From NCBI RefSeq assembly GCF_045207655.1, contig NZ_CP108786.1:62001-126000 (forward strand): DNA of 64,000 nucleotides, written 5' to 3'. The stretch is from Embleya sp045207655 (GTDB lineage Bacteria; Actinomycetota; Actinomycetes; Streptomycetales; Streptomycetaceae). The notes beneath the pieces are model-generated. The model was not told where the DNA came from, did not search any database, and saw only the letters and a list, made by a program, of their open reading frames with translations. The translations under genes and the position numbers were made by a program. Numbering within the stretch: the first letter of the stretch is position 1; each line of letters begins with the position of its first letter. Positions 26,264 to 35,564 of this stretch are shown here, piece by piece.

Positions 26264-26491
26264 ATGGACAAGTCCAGCGGTGGCAAGAGCGGCGGCCACA
26301 AGGGCCGCGGCGGGCACGGTCACGGCGGGTCCGGCGGGCACACGCCGATGACGTCCGCAGCCGCGTCCCGGATCCAGTCCTCGGCATCGCGGAACCCGAG
26401 TGGCAAGTCGGCCGAGACCGACTTCGCGCCGCGCGCCCAGTCGGCGGCCGCGACGAACGAGGCCGGCGGCGGGAGCTCCGGGCGAAGGTGA
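26264..26491 (+). CDS. Gly/Ser-rich small protein with seed-maturation-like motif
   Basis: A 75-residue hydrophilic protein. The N-terminal part is a Gly/His/Lys-rich tail (MDKSSGGKSGGHKGRGGHGH). The second part has two tandem units: TPMTSAAASRIQSSASRNP and FAPRAQSAAATNE, matching the repeated xAAxRIQSAxxRN pattern of seed-maturation-like proteins, found in bacteria as small, probably stress-related proteins. GAGGTG lies about six bases upstream of the ATG. Likely disordered. Confidence 0.65.
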   Translation: MDKSSGGKSGGHKGRGGHGHGGSGGHTPMTSAAASRIQSSASRNPSGKSAETDFAPRAQSAAATNEAGGGSSGRR

Positions 26492-26591
26492 CCACGGTGA
26501 AACCCGCCTCGCCGCGTCGATGTGCGCAGGGCCGCATAGCGCTCCCCGTCGGGACACGGTCGGACGCGGTGTACCGCTCGGCCGCGTGCGC

Positions 26592-26755
26592 CGCGCCCCC
26601 ACCCCACACCCCACGCCTGCCCAACCACGGCGCATCCTCGTCCACGGCATCGGAGCGCTACAGCACCCCTACGCCGACCTCCAGCCCCGGCCAACGCGCC
26701 GCCGACCTGACCCGCTACGGCCACCGCAGCCCCGGAAGTGCGGGCTAGACGTAGG
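26592..26755 (+). pseudogene. Duplicate of the dnaE2 3' end
   Basis: About 160 bases nearly identical to the last codons of dnaE2 (41772-41936): HPTPAQPRRILVHGIGALQH followed, after a 2-base deletion and frame change, by ADLTRYGHRSPGSAG and the stop. Nothing else of dnaE2 is present. It shows that a fragment of the polymerase gene was copied, or that a second polymerase gene was deleted here. Confidence 0.8.
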
Positions 26756-26786
26756 GTATGTCTGAAAGTTCGCATAAGTCCGTGAT

Positions 26787-27014
26787 GTGAAAAGTGGGGT
26801 GCGCCTGGTCGGCACGGGCGGACAGTCGCCCGCCCCCGCGCAGGCGTGGGCGACGCGACTGCCCGGCTGGCGCGGCGTGCCCGATCGGATGCTCACCGAC
26901 TTCGCCGGGGCCGAGGTCCGGTACTGGGCGGGCATCACGAGGCGCAGACCGGCGCCCTGGTCCCGCGCGTTGGCGGAGACCGCCCGCGCGTGGGCCGCGT
27001 ACCGCGCGCTCTGA
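26787..27014 (+). CDS. Small hypothetical protein, perhaps 5'-truncated
   Basis: A 75-residue frame with very strong GC3 bias from a GTG at 26787, containing LPGWRGVPDRMLTDFAGAEV and WSRALAETARAWAAYRAL. No ribosome site is seen, and it begins just downstream of the dnaE2 fragment, so it may have lost its own 5' end. No family is recognised. Confidence 0.45.
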   Translation: MKSGVRLVGTGGQSPAPAQAWATRLPGWRGVPDRMLTDFAGAEVRYWAGITRRRPAPWSRALAETARAWAAYRAL

Positions 27015-27017
27015 CGG

Positions 27018-27272
27018 GTGATCTGTCGCAGCGATCCGGATCACGCGCTCCCGACCTGCCTCTCGGAGCGATGGTGGCGACCATGCCCGGCCTGCGGAGC
27101 TCACGACGTGCGGGCCCTGTCGACGTGGGCCGGGCGCAGGTGGGATCGGGGACAGGTGTGGGTCAGCCCAGGTGGACGGCCCCGACACGGACGGCATCGA
27201 CCAGGCGGTGCAGGGGGTCGATCAGGTCGCCGGAGAGTTCGATCCGATGGTGGGGTTCGAGCGCGTCGGTGA
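27018..27272 (+). CDS. Possible small CxxC protein (doubtful)
   Basis: An 84-codon frame from a GTG at 27018. Its first 50 codons look coding and include WWRPCPACGAHDVRALSTW, with a CxxC pair. The 3' part runs antisense into the gene ending at 27163 and looks like chance sequence. No ribosome site is seen. It could be the real C-terminal part of a broken gene with 26787-27014. Confidence 0.3.
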   Translation: MICRSDPDHALPTCLSERWWRPCPACGAHDVRALSTWAGRRWDRGQVWVSPGGRPRHGRHRPGGAGGRSGRRRVRSDGGVRARR

Positions 27273-27792
27273 CCTTGAGGACAGGCCCGGCTCCACGGCG
27301 GCGGACGACCAGGTAGCCGTTGCCGTTGATGTCCACCGCCACGATCTGGCGTACTTCGATCCGGTCGTCACGCTCGTGGAACAGCCGTTCTCCGGCGGCC
27401 CGTGACTGCTCCATCGCCTCGTCGAGCGCCGCGTCCGGTACCGACCATGCCTCGTACATGAAGGCGATGCCGGCAAACCCGTCCGGAGCGTCCGCGACGC
27501 GCCGCGCGGGGGCGCTCTCGGGCACGGGCTGCCGCAGGCCCCATCCCGCCAGGACGTCGGCCGGATTCCGGTCCTCGCTGCCTCGCCACCGCCGGGAGGG
27601 GACCACGCGCAACTCGATCACGCCGATGTCCATGGCCGGGAGGTGAAGAGCCCACAGCGTCGGCTGGCGGTCCCATCCCAGCCGCTCGCCTTCCCGGGTT
27701 TCCGCCGTGAGCAGGGCCGCGGCAAGCGCATCGCGCTCACCGTCCCCGGTGAGGGCCTCGATGCTGGTGAACAAGACCTTGCGACGTTCCAT
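27163..27792 (-). CDS. Hypothetical protein
   Basis: A 209-residue soluble protein beginning MERRKVLFTSIEALTGDGER. It has a strand-rich centre (HLPAMDIGVIELRVVPSRRW) and ends with IVAVDINGNGYLVVRRRG and a helix rich in His/Leu. I do not recognise the family; the pattern of paired strands and helices is compact and well conserved in style. The ATG at 27792 is directly preceded by an in-frame GTG, and the nearest SD-like GGAG is somewhat far, so the exact start is uncertain. Confidence 0.65.
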   Translation of the reverse strand: MERRKVLFTSIEALTGDGERDALAAALLTAETREGERLGWDRQPTLWALHLPAMDIGVIELRVVPSRRWRGSEDRNPADVLAGWGLRQPVPESAPARRVADAPDGFAGIAFMYEAWSVPDAALDEAMEQSRAAGERLFHERDDRIEVRQIVAVDINGNGYLVVRRRGAGPVLKVTDALEPHHRIELSGDLIDPLHRLVDAVRVGAVHLG

Positions 27793-28177
27793 CACGGTGT
27801 TGCCGGCTCCGAGTCCGCAGACGGTGACCGCTGGCGGTGGCAGGCGGCCGGGCAAGCGTACGGGCAGCGATCTTCGCCGAGGACAACCGGGTCGTTTCCA
27901 TCCATCCCGCCCCTGCTCCTCGGCCGGACGCGGCAGAGCCACGGTCGATCACGGTGTCGCGGAACCGTAGGCGAGGACATGCGGAGCTCTGTGCGTGGCA
28001 GCCGCGCGGGCGTCCTCACGGTCGCATGGGGAGCGGTCGTTACGTGCGGCGCGGCGGCAATGCCCCGATCGGCCGGCGACCGGAAGCGGGACGGGCGTGG
28101 AGCGCCTCGCACGGGGGTGCTGTCGGTACACACGCACGCGGCCGTGCAGGCCCTGAAACCGGTCCGATCCACCGCGG
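27793..28177. other. Gap without a gene
   Basis: Several overlapping open frames on both strands, all Arg/Pro-rich and without ribosome sites. Nothing is supported here except a possible promoter for the gene starting at 27792. Confidence 0.4.
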
Positions 28178-28483
28178 TCACGCCCGCGGTGGGGCGAGGC
28201 GTTTGGTGCGGAGCATGGCGGCCAGGTCGTCGCGTTCGGCGAGCCACACGGGCGCATGGGCGGTGGTGACGGCGGAGTTGCGGCAGCGTGCCGGGTGGCA
28301 GGCGCCGATGACCGGACCGGTGCCGCGTTCGGATTCGGGCAGGGGTTTGTGGCATTCGGCCTGGGCCGGGTCGAAGAGGCAGTGGTTGAGGGTGCGGCGA
28401 GCGGGGCACGCCTGTCGTCGGGACCGATCACGGGCACGGCCATCGGGATTTCCTCGTTGTCGATACGGAAACGAGCCCGTCAT
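28178..28483 (-). pseudogene. C-terminal remnant of a tyrosine recombinase/integrase-like protein
   Basis: The frame ends with a cysteine-rich segment: CLFDPAQAECHKPLPESERG, then GACHPARCRNSAVTTAHAP and WLAERDDLAAML. This spacing (C, C, C-x4-C, N, T, H) matches the zinc-binding tail of large actinobacterial integrase/transposase recombinases. The catalytic domain is absent; the upstream 35 codons look random. An ATG at 28483 would give a 101-residue protein, but the piece is more likely the leftover 3' end of a deleted element. Confidence 0.5.
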
Positions 28484-28533
28484 GACGATCTGTTCGCGAC
28501 GTTGCGATCCTGCTCGGCCAAGGACCGTCGCTG

Positions 28534-29169
28534 TCACAGTCGATCGAGCAGTTGCCGCTTCTTCCGCTCGAACTCGGCGTCCGCGAGCACGCCCGCCGCG
28601 TGCAATGCCCCCAGCTTGGCGATCCGGTCGAGGAGGTCCTGCGGCTCGGCCGCAGGCTCCGCCGCCATCGACACGGACACGTTGACGGAAGACGGATCGG
28701 GGGCCGCGAGGGTTCCCCGGAGCAGGCGCAGCGTCTCGTCCAATCGCGTGCGGTCCGCTGCGTCGCGAACGGTGAAGTCCGCCTCGGCTCCGTCGTGGGT
28801 GTGCAGTGTCAACCAGGTCCGGAAGACTCCCTGCTTGAGGTGGCTGGTCCGGACCTCGGCCAGTGATACGGCGAGGGCGGTCGTGCCGGTCCATCCCTGC
28901 CTGATGAGCATCAGTTGCTGGCTCGTCAGGACGACGGCGCCCTCGTCCTTGTCGAGGGAGCCCGCGGCCACGACGAGGACGCGCTCACGGCCGAGGAGTA
29001 CCTCGGGTAGTTTCCTGAGGTGCCTGCCGCAGCGGTCACCGGTGGCCGAGTCCCGCCACGCCGCCACGATGTCCTCGCGGGCGGCGGTGTCCGGCCCGAC
29101 CTGGCGGACGAACAGCTCTTCGCGGCGCAGTCGCGCTGCCTCCCTCGCCTGTTCCGCGTCTGTGGCCAT
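28534..29169 (-). CDS. SHOCT-domain protein
   Basis: A 211-residue protein. The N-terminal region has a PH-like strand pattern (RVLVVAAGSLDKDEGAVVLT, GTTALAVSLAEVRTSHL, TWLTLHTHDGAEADFTV). The last 30 residues form a SHOCT motif (DRIAKLGALHAAGVLADAEF, ERKKRQLLDRL). SHOCT is a short oligomerisation domain at protein termini, often in membrane-linked or stress proteins. The ATG at 29169 has GGGGGGA upstream. It is divergent from the HEAT-like gene at 29460. Confidence 0.8.
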   Translation of the reverse strand: MATDAEQAREAARLRREELFVRQVGPDTAAREDIVAAWRDSATGDRCGRHLRKLPEVLLGRERVLVVAAGSLDKDEGAVVLTSQQLMLIRQGWTGTTALAVSLAEVRTSHLKQGVFRTWLTLHTHDGAEADFTVRDAADRTRLDETLRLLRGTLAAPDPSSVNVSVSMAAEPAAEPQDLLDRIAKLGALHAAGVLADAEFERKKRQLLDRL

Positions 29170-29459
29170 TGCCGTCCCCCCGGTCGCCTGCAATGTGCAC
29201 AGGGTACGCACCTGGAGCACCAATCCCTCGGCACTCGACATGACTTGACCGTTGGGGACGGCGCCGTTCGTGGCCCGAATCGGTGTCCGTCCCTGTCGCC
29301 GCGCCTGCGTCTGTTCGAGGCGAACGCCGCGATCACCGAGACGAAGCCGGTACACCGCCCGAGCCCGGCGGGGTCGGTGATTTGCGGGGCGGGGTCGATC
29401 CTCGGCGAGGTGATGCAAGCACCGTGTGATGGTGGTGCCGGGCGCTACAGTTCGCCGGC

Positions 29460-31286
29460 GTGAGATCACCCGAGGAACTCGACAGGATCGACTGGCCGTC
29501 GCTGTACCACGCCTACGGGGACGGCGGCGACGTCCCGGACCTGATACGGGCCCTGTATTCGGGCGATGGGGATCGCGTCGACAAGGCCCTGGGCGCGTTG
29601 TTCAACCATGTGTTGCACCAGGGATCGGTGTATCCGGCGACCGTGGCAGCCGTGCCCTTCCTCGCCCACACCGCCGTGCACACCCTTCACGCACGAGCGG
29701 GTGCGCTCGCGTTGCTCGCGGGCGCAGGGGGCCAGGGTCCCGTGCCGTGGGCCGGTGACGAGGAAGAGGGGCACGCGCGGGTCGGGGCCGAAGTCTGCGG
29801 CCTGCTGCACCTGCTCGGTGACGACGACCCGCAGGTGCGCCGCCACGCGGTGCGCGTCGCCCGCCGCGCGAGCGCCAAGACCCTGCCGGCGGCGACGCGC
29901 GAACTGGCCGCGGCGTACGCGAGGGACCCGGTCCCCGCCGTACGCGCGGAAGCCCTGATCGTCCTCACCTGCATCGACCCCGACCCACAGGCCCGCACAC
30001 GGCGCCTCCGCGACGCCCTCACGGACCCGGTCGCCGCCGTCCGCGCGGTCGCCGCCCTGGCCCTCCTGGAACAGGAACAAGCCCCCTACCCGGCGGACCT
30101 GGTCGCGGTTCTGGCGGACGCCGGCGGCGACAGCGAACTCGCGGTCAATCGGCTCGAGTTCTTTCCCGGGATCGGCGACACCGACTCCCGCGTCGCCGCC
30201 GTCCTGGCCCACGACCCGGACGCCACCGCGACGGTGGCCCGCGCCTGGATCGCACAGGGCAACGCCGAAGGGCGCGGTGCACGCCGCGCCCACGAACTCT
30301 CCACCCACTGGCGCGACCGCGAGCACGACACCCTCGCCCTCCTCGCCGCCGCCCTCCCCCACCCGACGACACCCTGGGACCTGTCCGAACTGCTCGTCGC
30401 CGTCATCCGCTGGGCTCCCGGCGCCACCCACCCCGACCCCTCGCTCGGGGACAACCTCATGCCGCACGCGCTCGCCGGCACCACCACGGCCGAGCTCGCC
30501 CAACTGGCACTCGGCCTCCTCGGCGACGAACGCCTGCTCACCGCCGTCCCCGACCCCCAGCCCAGGCCGCTGGTCGCGCTCGCCGCCCGCACCCACGACC
30601 TCGACCACCAACGGCTCGCGCTGCGCCACCGCCATGCGTGTCCCGACGAACTCCTCGCCACGCTGACATCCCACGCCGCCCGCACCCTCCTGCGGGACCT
30701 CAAAGACCTGCTGCGTCGACGCCCCACCGTGACGCTCGTACGACGATTCGGCGACTGGGGCATCCGCGACACCGAACTGCTCGACCTGCTCGCCGACAAC
30801 GCCCGCGGCAACGACGACGAACTCGCCACCGCCGCAACGGTCGCCGCCGCCCGCCTGGGCGCCGACCCGGCCCCGGCGCTGGACCTGCTGGCACGCCGCC
30901 TCAAGGACGACGGACCGTACCTGGAGGAGGCAGGTCGCCTGGGCCCGACGGCCGCACCGCTGCTGCCTCTGATCGAGGACCGTCTCACCGACGGCCACGA
31001 ATGGACACGGACGATCGCCGCCGAAGCCCACTGGCGCATCACCGGCGACCGCTCCAAAGCAGTGCCGGTCCTGACCGCGCTCGCCGAATCCCTCCCCGCG
31101 CCTGTGCTTGCGCTCGAAACGCTCCTGTCGATCGGTCCGCCCTACCCACCCCACCTGCGGCCGCACCTCCTGCGCTGGTCGACCACCGACCGCCGCGCGG
31201 TGTCCTCCGACGACCCGTTCGCGCCGAGCACCGACCTGCCCCTGGACACCCGACTCCGGTCCGCGGCAACACGGATGCTCACGTGA
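29460..31286 (+). CDS. HEAT-like repeat protein 2 (HAYG/HQG family)
   Basis: A 608-residue alpha-solenoid protein, the longest of the three paralogues. The N-terminal signature is LYHAYGDGGDVPDLI, then VLHQGSVYPATVAAVPFL. HEAT-type units follow throughout (GLLHLLGDDDPQVRRHAVRV, AAYARDPVPAVRAEALIVL, DALTDPVAAVRAVAALALLE), indicating a protein-binding surface. No catalytic motif is seen. The start is a GTG at 29460 without an SD; a TACAGT hexamer ends eight bases upstream, suggesting a leaderless transcript. Confidence 0.75.
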   Translation: MRSPEELDRIDWPSLYHAYGDGGDVPDLIRALYSGDGDRVDKALGALFNHVLHQGSVYPATVAAVPFLAHTAVHTLHARAGALALLAGAGGQGPVPWAGDEEEGHARVGAEVCGLLHLLGDDDPQVRRHAVRVARRASAKTLPAATRELAAAYARDPVPAVRAEALIVLTCIDPDPQARTRRLRDALTDPVAAVRAVAALALLEQEQAPYPADLVAVLADAGGDSELAVNRLEFFPGIGDTDSRVAAVLAHDPDATATVARAWIAQGNAEGRGARRAHELSTHWRDREHDTLALLAAALPHPTTPWDLSELLVAVIRWAPGATHPDPSLGDNLMPHALAGTTTAELAQLALGLLGDERLLTAVPDPQPRPLVALAARTHDLDHQRLALRHRHACPDELLATLTSHAARTLLRDLKDLLRRRPTVTLVRRFGDWGIRDTELLDLLADNARGNDDELATAATVAAARLGADPAPALDLLARRLKDDGPYLEEAGRLGPTAAPLLPLIEDRLTDGHEWTRTIAAEAHWRITGDRSKAVPVLTALAESLPAPVLALETLLSIGPPYPPHLRPHLLRWSTTDRRAVSSDDPFAPSTDLPLDTRLRSAATRMLT

Positions 31287-31801
31287 ACGGCATGAACGAC
31301 AGCCTGCGACGTGTGCGCGATGTCGGCGAACACGACACACGCCCCAGGCCCTCAGAAGCGCTCGAGGAGTCGGTCGCGCTCTTGGACACCGCCTCGTTCC
31401 CTGCGGACGGCGGCCGCCCTGTCGTGCGCTGCCCGGCGCTGCTCGGGATTCAGCGGTGGGGGCACGGCCATCGGATTCTTCTCGTGTCGTGTACCGGAAC
31501 GGGCCCATCCTGGCTCCACGTTCGGGGCATTGACCAGCGCCTTTACGGATGACAACGAAAGTTGTCGTCATCGGGCGGCCGATGCGGTCGGCAACCGTGG
31601 CTGCCAGGTCACGCACCCCGGCCTTCCGTTCTCGGTCGGGCCTGTCGGGCAGACGCCGTGTCGATCCCGGCATCGCCTGGTCGACGCCCCGCCCGGTCTT
31701 TGTCGGTGGGGGTCGCTACCGTCACGGCACGGCCGTCGGAGACCTTGCCCTCCCATTCGGGTCCGACGGCCCGGGTCGGCCCGCCGGCACTCCCCTTCCG
31801 T
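31287..31801. other. Gap holding an IHF fragment
   Basis: Apart from the 5' fragment of an IHF gene at 31352-31471 no gene is supported. Other frames here are Arg-rich chance openings. Confidence 0.4.
31352..31471 (-). pseudogene. N-terminal fragment of actinobacterial integration host factor
   Basis: An ATG at 31471 opens MAVPPPLNPEQRRAAHDRAA followed by AVRRERGGVQERDRLLERF and a stop. This matches the first 35-40 residues of the roughly 105-residue actinobacterial IHF (family start MALPPLTPEQRAAALEKA, then RRERAEVKNRL). The rest of the protein, including its DNA-binding helix-hairpin-helix, is not found in any frame downstream. It is therefore a decayed extra copy; the essential gene should be elsewhere. 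Confidence 0.6.
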
Positions 31802-31802
31802 T

Positions 31803-33097
31803 CTAGTGGTCGTCGCAACACCCCAGCTCAAGGGGCGCGATGGACTTCGAGATCAGGGATCGGACGGTCAATCAGGGCCGCAGATCGCTCTCTGCTGAGC
31901 GAGCTGCATACTTCCTGCTCGTGCAGCAGGGGTTCAGCAACTACGAAGCATGTCGAATCGTCGGGATCAACCCGAAGACCGGCAGACGCTGGCGCAATGG
32001 ACGCAATGCGTCGGGAGGCACAGGAGCGGCGCCACCGGTTCGACCGGTGGCGCCGGCTTCTGCGTCTTGCGGGCGGTACCTTCGCGAGGAAGAGCGCATA
32101 CACATTGCGGACCGCCTCCGGGAAAGGGCATCCATCCGCACCATCGCGTCCGAGCTGAATCGCAGCCCGTCCACGATCAGCCGGGAGATACAGCGCAACC
32201 GCACCATCGACCCGCGAGGGAAATGGCACTACCGGCCACACGCCGCACAGTCCCGCGCCATTGCCCGACGGCCTCGTCCGAAGCCGGGGAAGATCGGCCT
32301 GAACCCCGAGCTCCGGGACTTCATCCGGGACCACCTCGAACGCCGTTGGAGCCCTGAACAGATCTGCCAGGCTCTGCGGGCCCGCTTCCCCGACCGGCCG
32401 GAGATGCACGTGGTCCACGAAACGGTCTACCAGGCCCTCTACGTCCAAAGCCGCGGCGAACTACGCCGCGACCTGGCCCGCGACCTGCGCACCGGCCGTG
32501 CCCGGCGCAAGCCCCGCCGCCAGGCCCAGCAGCGCCAGCCCCGATACCGCGACCCCATGGTGATGATCAGCGAGCGTCCCGCGGAGGCAGAGGACCGGGC
32601 GGTGCCAGGCCACTGGGAGGGCGACCTCATCATCGGCAAGGACGGTGCCTCGGCCATCGGCACCCTGGTTGAACGCTCCACTCGCTACGTGATGCTCCTG
32701 CACCTGCCCCACGGCCGGGGCACTGAGCTGGTCCGTGACGCCCTGGTGGAGACCGTGCAGACCCTGCCGGCCCACCTGAAGCGGTCGTTGACCTGGGACC
32801 AGGGCAGCGAGATGGGACGGCACCGGGAGTTCACCCTCGCCACCGACATCCCGGTCTACTTCTGCGACCCGGCCAGCCCCTGGCAGCGCGGCTCAAACGA
32901 GAACACGAACGGGCTGCTGCGGCAGTACTTCCCCAAGGGCACCGACCTGTCCGCCCACACCCGTGAGGACCTGGACACGGTCGCCGCCGAGCTCAACGGT
33001 CGCCCACGCAAAACGCTCGGCTGGGAAACCCCAGCCGAGCGCCTGCTTAAACTGCTCGCGGCCTGAACAACCAACCACGTGTTGCAACGACCACTGG
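31803..33097 (+). mobile_element. IS30-family insertion sequence
   Basis: The transposase gene is flanked by inverted repeats AGTGGTCGTCGCAACAC (31805-31821) and, on the other strand, AGTGGTCGTTGCAACAC (33079-33095): 16 of 17 positions match. Total length is about 1.29 kb. No clear target duplication is visible next to the repeats. Confidence 0.85.
31840..33066 (+). CDS. IS30-family transposase
   Basis: A 408-residue DDE transposase. The N-terminal helix-turn-helix regions are GFSNYEACRIVGINPKTGRR and ASIRTIASELNRSPSTISRE. Catalytic residues are the Asp in GHWEGDLIIG, the Asp in LTWDQGSEM and the Glu in NENTNGLLRQ, followed by FPKGTDLS, which is typical of the family. The gene looks intact from the ATG (AAGGGG a few bases upstream) to the stop, and both end repeats are present, so the element may be active. 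Confidence 0.93.
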   Translation: MDFEIRDRTVNQGRRSLSAERAAYFLLVQQGFSNYEACRIVGINPKTGRRWRNGRNASGGTGAAPPVRPVAPASASCGRYLREEERIHIADRLRERASIRTIASELNRSPSTISREIQRNRTIDPRGKWHYRPHAAQSRAIARRPRPKPGKIGLNPELRDFIRDHLERRWSPEQICQALRARFPDRPEMHVVHETVYQALYVQSRGELRRDLARDLRTGRARRKPRRQAQQRQPRYRDPMVMISERPAEAEDRAVPGHWEGDLIIGKDGASAIGTLVERSTRYVMLLHLPHGRGTELVRDALVETVQTLPAHLKRSLTWDQGSEMGRHREFTLATDIPVYFCDPASPWQRGSNENTNGLLRQYFPKGTDLSAHTREDLDTVAAELNGRPRKTLGWETPAERLLKLLAA

Positions 33098-33858
33098 AAA
33101 GCGCCCCCCCCGTCGGCGGGCCGAATCGACGTACCGGATGCGGCCCGCACGGGGGTTCGGCCGCGTTCGGTACGTCGAGCGGAACACCCGCCCTGTGAAC
33201 GCACCTTCGCCTCGCGACCACACCCGGTACCCGCACGGGTCGCCCGAACGGCGGCAACGTCCCGCTTGACCGGGCCCGAGGTCCTCGACGGCTCCTGGCC
33301 CGGTCCGCGCGTCGACACCTTGTCGAGGCGGCCCGGCGCAACCACCTGCTCGGCCTTGAGCACGCGGCACAGCGATCGCAGGGCCGTGGCGTCGTGGGCG
33401 CGAGGGAGCAGTGCGCAGCTCATATCTGGAACCGCCGGCACCGTCGACATCGGGAACTGCGTGCTGACCGCAGATCACATGCGGTTGTCACGGAGCGATC
33501 CCGCGAAGCGGGCGGCGCGGCTGCGTGCCGGTCGCGGTCGACGGCCCGGTGCGTCGCGCTCGGGTCGCTCCCGGCGGAACACGCCCGAACAGCGAGGGCG
33601 TTCATCGACACGTGGGTGACCTCGGGCCGCTGCGGTCGTTGGTCGATTGTGGCCCCGCGTCACCCCGTCGTGCGGCCGCGCTCCGGGCCCGCCGACATCC
33701 CCCGATCGGCGGGCCGCCCGAGCCGCTGCCGGGCCCGCGCCCACGCGAAGCCCCCACCCGGGGATAGCCGGATCGCTGTGAACTCGGCGCGCCTCGTGCG
33801 GCCCCAAGGAGCGATATTCGCCTTGCAGGCCCCCACGGGGCGTGGCACGCTGCCCGAC
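33098..33858. other. Gap without a confident gene
   Basis: About 760 bases. A minus-strand frame starting at 33450 (MSTVPAVPDMSCALLPRAHD) runs towards the IS30 right end and might be the 5' part of a gene cut by the insertion, but it turns Arg/Gly-rich after 60 codons. Nothing else is supported. Confidence 0.35.
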
Positions 33859-33894
33859 ATGATCAAGAGAATCGAGTCCTCCGTCCGCCGATGA
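33859..33894 (+). CDS. Possible 11-residue leader peptide
   Basis: ATG at 33859 opens MIKRIESSVRR and its TGA overlaps the ATG of the next gene (ATGA). That gene has no ribosome site of its own, so coupled translation through this mini-frame is plausible. It may also be chance. Confidence 0.25.
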   Translation: MIKRIESSVRR

Positions 33895-35000
33895 GCGAGA
33901 CGGCCGGGATGCAACCGCCCGGATCGCGGATGTCCCTGTTCGAACACGTGCTACGACTCCACCTACCGGCCCCGGACGAGCCGCTGCCGCGGGACGGAGA
34001 GCCGTACCCCGACGATGCGTTGCACCGCCGCCGGTCTCGGCCGAAGACGCCGCAGGACCGGCACGCCGCCGGCAAGGAGGCCGCGCTCGTCCTGGACGCG
34101 TATTTCGCCCGCACCGCCGCGCAACCCGGCGAACTGGTCGGCGCGTTCCACGACGTCTACGTCCCCATTCATCCCAACGCCCACATCACTGCCGCGGCCG
34201 AGGGAGCGGACAGGCGTCGTGTTCACGACACGGGCCGATGGCTGGTCCGACACGGAACCGACCGCGACTCGGTCACCGTGGGGCTCGCCCTGGTCGCCGC
34301 CGTCGCAACGGCCGACGACGTCACCCTGATCCGAACCATCGGCCTGCTGTCCAACCACTTCGGCCCCCTGGCCGCGCACACCCTGGAAAGACTGCCCCAG
34401 GGCACCGATGCCCTCCTGTGGCTCGCCGATCGAGTCACCGGCTGGGGACGGGTCTACGTCGTGGAGGCCCTGTGTCGACGCGACGACCCCACCGCCCGGC
34501 CCTGGCTCCTGCGCAGGGCATGCGACGGCGATCTCCTCAACGCGTACTTCGTCGGCGAGGTCGCCCGGACCACTCGTCTGCACGAAGTCGTCACCGGCCC
34601 CTGCGTGGACGACGAGATCACCGACCACACCGGCAGACTGCTTTTGGTGATGACGTACAGCCAGGGCATGGGCGTCACGCTCGCGCGCTATCCCCACGCC
34701 GAGGCGGTACTCGCCGCGCATCTGCGCCACCTCGAGCGATCGGAGCCTTCCGCCGGCCGATACTGCACCGCCGCATGGCTGGCGAACAGCCTGCAAGGCG
34801 ACGCGGGCTCGATCGGCCCGGTTCGGCGATGGCAGCCCTACCGGGACGACTACCTGGCTCTCCTCGAACGTGACGACTGGTGCGAAGTGGCGAGGGACGC
34901 CCTCGCGGTCGAGGACCCCGGCATCGTCCGGCTCCTGGAGACGGCGTCAGGCCGTCGGCTGCCGGCGTTCGCGAACCGGCCGACACCCGACGGGCAATAG
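33891..35000 (+). CDS. Helical hypothetical protein
   Basis: A 369-residue soluble protein with a HEAT-like pattern of short helices (VGLALVAAVATADDVTLIRT, LLRRACDGDLLNAYFVGEVA, LERDDWCEVARDALAVEDPG). No signature of the HAYG/HQG family and no catalytic motif. The ATG at 33891 overlaps the stop of an 11-codon frame; a downstream ATG at 33930 (MSLFEHVLRLHLP) is an alternative start and looks closer to where conserved-style sequence begins. Confidence 0.6.
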   Translation: MSETAGMQPPGSRMSLFEHVLRLHLPAPDEPLPRDGEPYPDDALHRRRSRPKTPQDRHAAGKEAALVLDAYFARTAAQPGELVGAFHDVYVPIHPNAHITAAAEGADRRRVHDTGRWLVRHGTDRDSVTVGLALVAAVATADDVTLIRTIGLLSNHFGPLAAHTLERLPQGTDALLWLADRVTGWGRVYVVEALCRRDDPTARPWLLRRACDGDLLNAYFVGEVARTTRLHEVVTGPCVDDEITDHTGRLLLVMTYSQGMGVTLARYPHAEAVLAAHLRHLERSEPSAGRYCTAAWLANSLQGDAGSIGPVRRWQPYRDDYLALLERDDWCEVARDALAVEDPGIVRLLETASGRRLPAFANRPTPDGQ

Positions 35001-35564
35001 CGCGCATCCGGAACATCCACACTCCACCGATATCCCGGTCACGACCCGTGGCGAACCCCGCGCCCGGGTCCGACCGGGCCGGGAACGGGAGCCCTGTCTC
35101 GACCGCCCGGTCCACCCGGATACGGGAGCACCGGTGGTCGGACTGCCGCCCGGTGGCGTGCATGTGAACGCCGCGCTCGGCCACGTACGGGTGACCGCGC
35201 TCGCCAGGGCGAAGGCGCCCGAGCTGACGGGAGACACCCGTCGACGGTCCACCAATTCTGGTTGTATGCCTCAATTCCGTCCGCATCAGCGATCGGTTGC
35301 TGCCAGGTCAGACTTCGGGGTACGCCACGTCCTCTAGGAACTTCGAGCTCGGGCGCTCCCATGGCCCGCCGCCGACCCTCGCTCCGCGACGCACCGCGCT
35401 TGCGTCGAGCACGGAATCCGTGTGGCGCACTACCCGACCCACGGTCTTCGACCCCACCGGTCGCTCCGGCCTTGCAGGAACGCGGGGCAGGACAATCGCC
35501 GGGGGCGAGGGTGCGGCGCGGCCCCGCCCGGGCGAGCCCGAGTCGTTGCCGGGGTTGCGGGCGC
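35001..35564. other. Gap without a confident gene
   Basis: About 560 bases downstream of a plus-strand gene and a minus-strand gene that converge here. Minus-strand pieces such as RPSSKFLEDVAYPEV and TWQQPIADADGIEAYNQNWW are suggestive of lost coding sequence but lie in different frames and cannot be assigned. Confidence 0.35.

Noticed and set aside
29466..31673. A 735-codon minus-strand frame over the HEAT-like gene
   Set aside because: Gly/Arg-rich shadow frame; the plus strand carries clear HEAT repeats.
31803..33097. Target duplication of the IS30 element
   Set aside because: The bases next to the two inverted repeats do not match, so no duplication is claimed.
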